Positions 62,601-64,000 of a stretch of 64,000 nt of DNA are shown here, one piece after another. The position numbers were made by a program, and so were the translations under genes. The notes beneath the pieces are model-generated. The model did no database searches and was not told the DNA's origin. It saw only the letters and a list, made by a program, of their open reading frames with translations. Positions within the stretch are counted from its first letter, which is position 1, and the number at the start of each line of letters is the position of its first letter. This stretch comes from Chondrosia reniformis (lineage: Eukaryota; Porifera; Demospongiae; Chondrillida; Chondrillidae). The stretch covers positions 4,890,884 to 4,954,883 of the forward strand of contig OX359199.1 in NCBI GenBank assembly GCA_947172415.1, written 5' to 3'.

Positions 62601-64000
62601 CTCTGTAAAAAGCCTACAAGAAACTAAACCTGGAAAGAGTTTTGGATGTAGATGCAAAAGTCTTCTTTTTCTTTATAACATAACATAATATAAAAATGTG
62701 AATTCCTTGTAAAATTGTAGAGAAACAGAACACTCCACAATGCACACTGTGGAATTGTATCTATATATGCTCATGTTTTAGTGTTGATTACCATATGTAA
62801 GCAATAACAGAGGTAATGAGCCATTTATCCCTATAGATGCCCACCCTTTCTGACTCACTTTACTTCCAAAGTTGACAACTGAAGCCTGCTTCTCTTGTCT
62901 TGTGTCTAATAATGCACACATAAAATTGCTCCTAAAATGTCTTAAGATTAGGACATGTACATACGTAGATGTAGTCATCCCACCTTCATTGATGAGGTTA
63001 ATTGCAAGGTTCCCAGGGGGAATACCCACTGCTTCACTCAACTCTAACTGGATTATCAAAAGAATGTTGCAATAAAAATTACATCAAAAGTTGAAAATGA
63101 AATAGTTCTTACACATTCACTAAACCCTCATTCCTTACTCTTAAGTTTTCTATTGTCAAATTGGAGGGAAATCCCCTTGTCAGCTCCTTGTGGCTGCTAC
63201 CATCTTCAGTTGGGTAAAACACATTGAGAAGGATGGGCTCACAAAGGGAGCCTGTCATCACAGCCACACCAGACACCTACACAACAGCACTGCAAGCATA
63301 AATAAGTTACTCCCAAACATCAGCTTGCACAACATCACCTTTTTTCCATCCCACAAGAAGAGGTTAGATCCATGTTTCAGACCAAGTGAAGTGAGGCTCT
63401 TTGTGCCACTATCTGAGCATACATTATTATCCTTAATTATAACCAGCCAATGAGACCAAATAAAATGGCTGACCTCTTAGCTGGTCATACAGGTGGAGAC
63501 CAGAGGGTAGGTGCTTTGCAAAATGTAGGACTACAGCACTGTTGTGTGTTCCATGGGGGGATCTAGTTTCTAGGACACGCCTTTCTAATTCTGATAGGGT
63601 ATCCCTCTGATCTATTTCAATAGTGATAGTGTCCCTTTGTGCATCCATAGCAACCTTCTGCAGTGCTCCATCCTTATATATGTAATCATCAGCATAATAC
63701 ACATTGACACTGATAGTATTCACTGCAATGTCATAGCTACGTCTACAAAATAACACCAAAGTGCAATACGTACATCACCTAGCTGGTGGGAAGGCCGAGA
63801 TCAAAGCAGTGCAGCCTTACCTGTCCTCAATAAGTTTGGCATCTACCAGCCTTGCCTCCGTCACCAGGTGCTCTGGTAGTCCATACAAGGGCCGACCCAT
63901 TGCTACAGCAGAACCAAGAGTTACCTTACCTAATGTATTCCATATCACACACTAGAACAGTAAACAGGACACGTGTTGGAACAGTACATACAATCTGGAC
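56647..64000 (-). CDS. USP40: Ubiquitin-specific peptidase 40, C-terminal half (runs off right edge)
   Basis: Deubiquitinase family; only exons downstream of the catalytic domain lie here, so Cys/His boxes cannot be checked. From the right, exons include about 63955-63820 (GSAVAMGRPLYGLPEHLVTE), 63750-63470 (TISVNVYYADDYIYKDGAL), 63430-63330, 63280-63135 (EPILLNVFYPTEDGSSHKEL), 63055-62975, 62220-62140 (CTLGELNLRDGDRLSAEK), 62040-61962, 61790-61720, 61655-61600, 61540-61397 (QEDHVLSTAGIVQGSKVVIE), 60620-60530, 59804-59440, 58973-58910, 58277-58201, 58037-57889 (KHKFEVFQWLPIEEAPAE), 57830-57719 (SPFLLHDGDTLGVLV), 57196-57050 (DDFMTSDDLKGQ) and 56761-56647 (RRAEVGIKIHVPNF). The FEWLPI-, KDGDTIGV- and terminal S-x-x-I-x-V-like motifs are those I remember from USP40. 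Borders are approximate. Introns hold 31-bp and 34-bp minisatellites and several dispersed repeats. Confidence 0.85.
56826..56960 (+). repeat. Dispersed repeat family copy (USP40 intron)
   Basis: Contains AAAGGCCTACAGGGAACTAA, AGAGCTTTGGATGTGAGGAT and GGTTCAGACAGCTGTTTCTG, matching the family at 5333. Confidence 0.75.
58523..58570 (+). repeat. Dispersed repeat family copy, left-end fragment
   Basis: TCTACCATAAAAGGCTTATAG plus GGAACTAAACCTGG only; the remainder is absent. Confidence 0.6.
59843..60117 (+). repeat. 31-bp minisatellite (USP40 intron)
   Basis: About nine nearly identical copies of ACCTCTCTAACATGGCCATT plus CCTCTAAATGT. It abuts a dispersed repeat copy on its right. Confidence 0.95.
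60116..60300 (+). repeat. Dispersed repeat family copy, near full length
   Basis: Contains GTAAGGGAACTAAATCTAGT, CTTTGGATATGGATACAAAA, TGCTCCACCAGGCCAGGTAT, TACCCTTCATCAATGACCAG and TCTGGAAGTTCTTCTTTG. It is the most complete copy toward the right end of the consensus. Confidence 0.75.
60429..60530 (+). repeat. 34-bp tandem repeat, three copies (USP40 intron)
   Basis: Unit TAGTTACCATGGTTAGCTAT plus ACAGGTTCCTTGGT, repeated three times. Confidence 0.9.
61825..61960 (+). repeat. GGAT/GGTG-rich simple repeat (USP40 intron)
   Basis: Interrupted runs of GGATGGAT, GGATAGT and GGTGGATG. Similar GGATGGATG patches occur in integrin introns near 12830 and 23700. Confidence 0.9.
62575..62665 (+). repeat. 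Dispersed repeat family copy, partial
   Basis: AAGCCTACAAGAAACTAAAC, then AGTTTTGGATGTAGATGCAA, followed by CTTCTTTTTC. It ends before the middle of the consensus. Confidence 0.65.

Overview
This is a eukaryotic, intron-rich, AT-rich animal genome segment. Integrin beta genes, COQ10, AAAS, ELP2 and USP40 homologues, short introns with GT/AG borders, a Bcl-2-type protein and a nuclear tRNA-Glu all fit a metazoan. The compact gene spacing, a tandem integrin beta cluster and a possible chitin-synthase N-terminus suggest an early-branching animal, perhaps a demosponge such as Amphimedon. That placement is inference only.

Layout. 1-2655 (- strand): two near-duplicate copies of a two-TM N-terminal exon, the left copy cut by the window edge. 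2847-2918 (-): tRNA-Glu(CUC). 2977-11341 (+): ELP2 in 20 exons that sum to 826 codons plus stop, with a 1 kb minisatellite in intron 14. 11747-41831 (-): three tandem integrin beta genes (11747-19499, 22652-29827, 31406-41831). Each has a signal peptide, PSI, beta-I domain with a DxSxS MIDAS, cysteine-rich I-EGF repeats, beta-tail, TM and a cytoplasmic tail with two NPLY motifs. Non-LTR retrotransposon pieces and MITE-like inverted repeats lie in and between them. The long intron of the third integrin gene contains, on the opposite strand, a four-exon in-frame BET-protein fragment (NET domain plus acidic Ser-rich tail, no bromodomains). 43243-45539 (-): COQ10. 46401-48955 (-): Bcl-2-like protein, divergent from AAAS (49077-56511, +) with 121 bp between start codons. 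56647 to beyond the right edge (-): C-terminal part of USP40, tail-to-tail with AAAS.

The genes are mostly unrelated housekeeping functions (tRNA wobble modification, coenzyme Q handling, nuclear pore, deubiquitination, apoptosis control) plus an adhesion-receptor cluster. Non-coding space is dominated by minisatellites (units of 18, 24, 30, 31, 33/36, 34 and 41 bp), a dispersed repeat family seen about nine times, at least four inverted-repeat elements and decayed non-LTR retrotransposons. Splice sites were placed by eye from GT/AG, reading phase and remembered homologues. ELP2, COQ10, the Bcl-2-like gene and the BET fragment are phase-checked throughout; the integrin, AAAS and USP40 exon lists are approximate.
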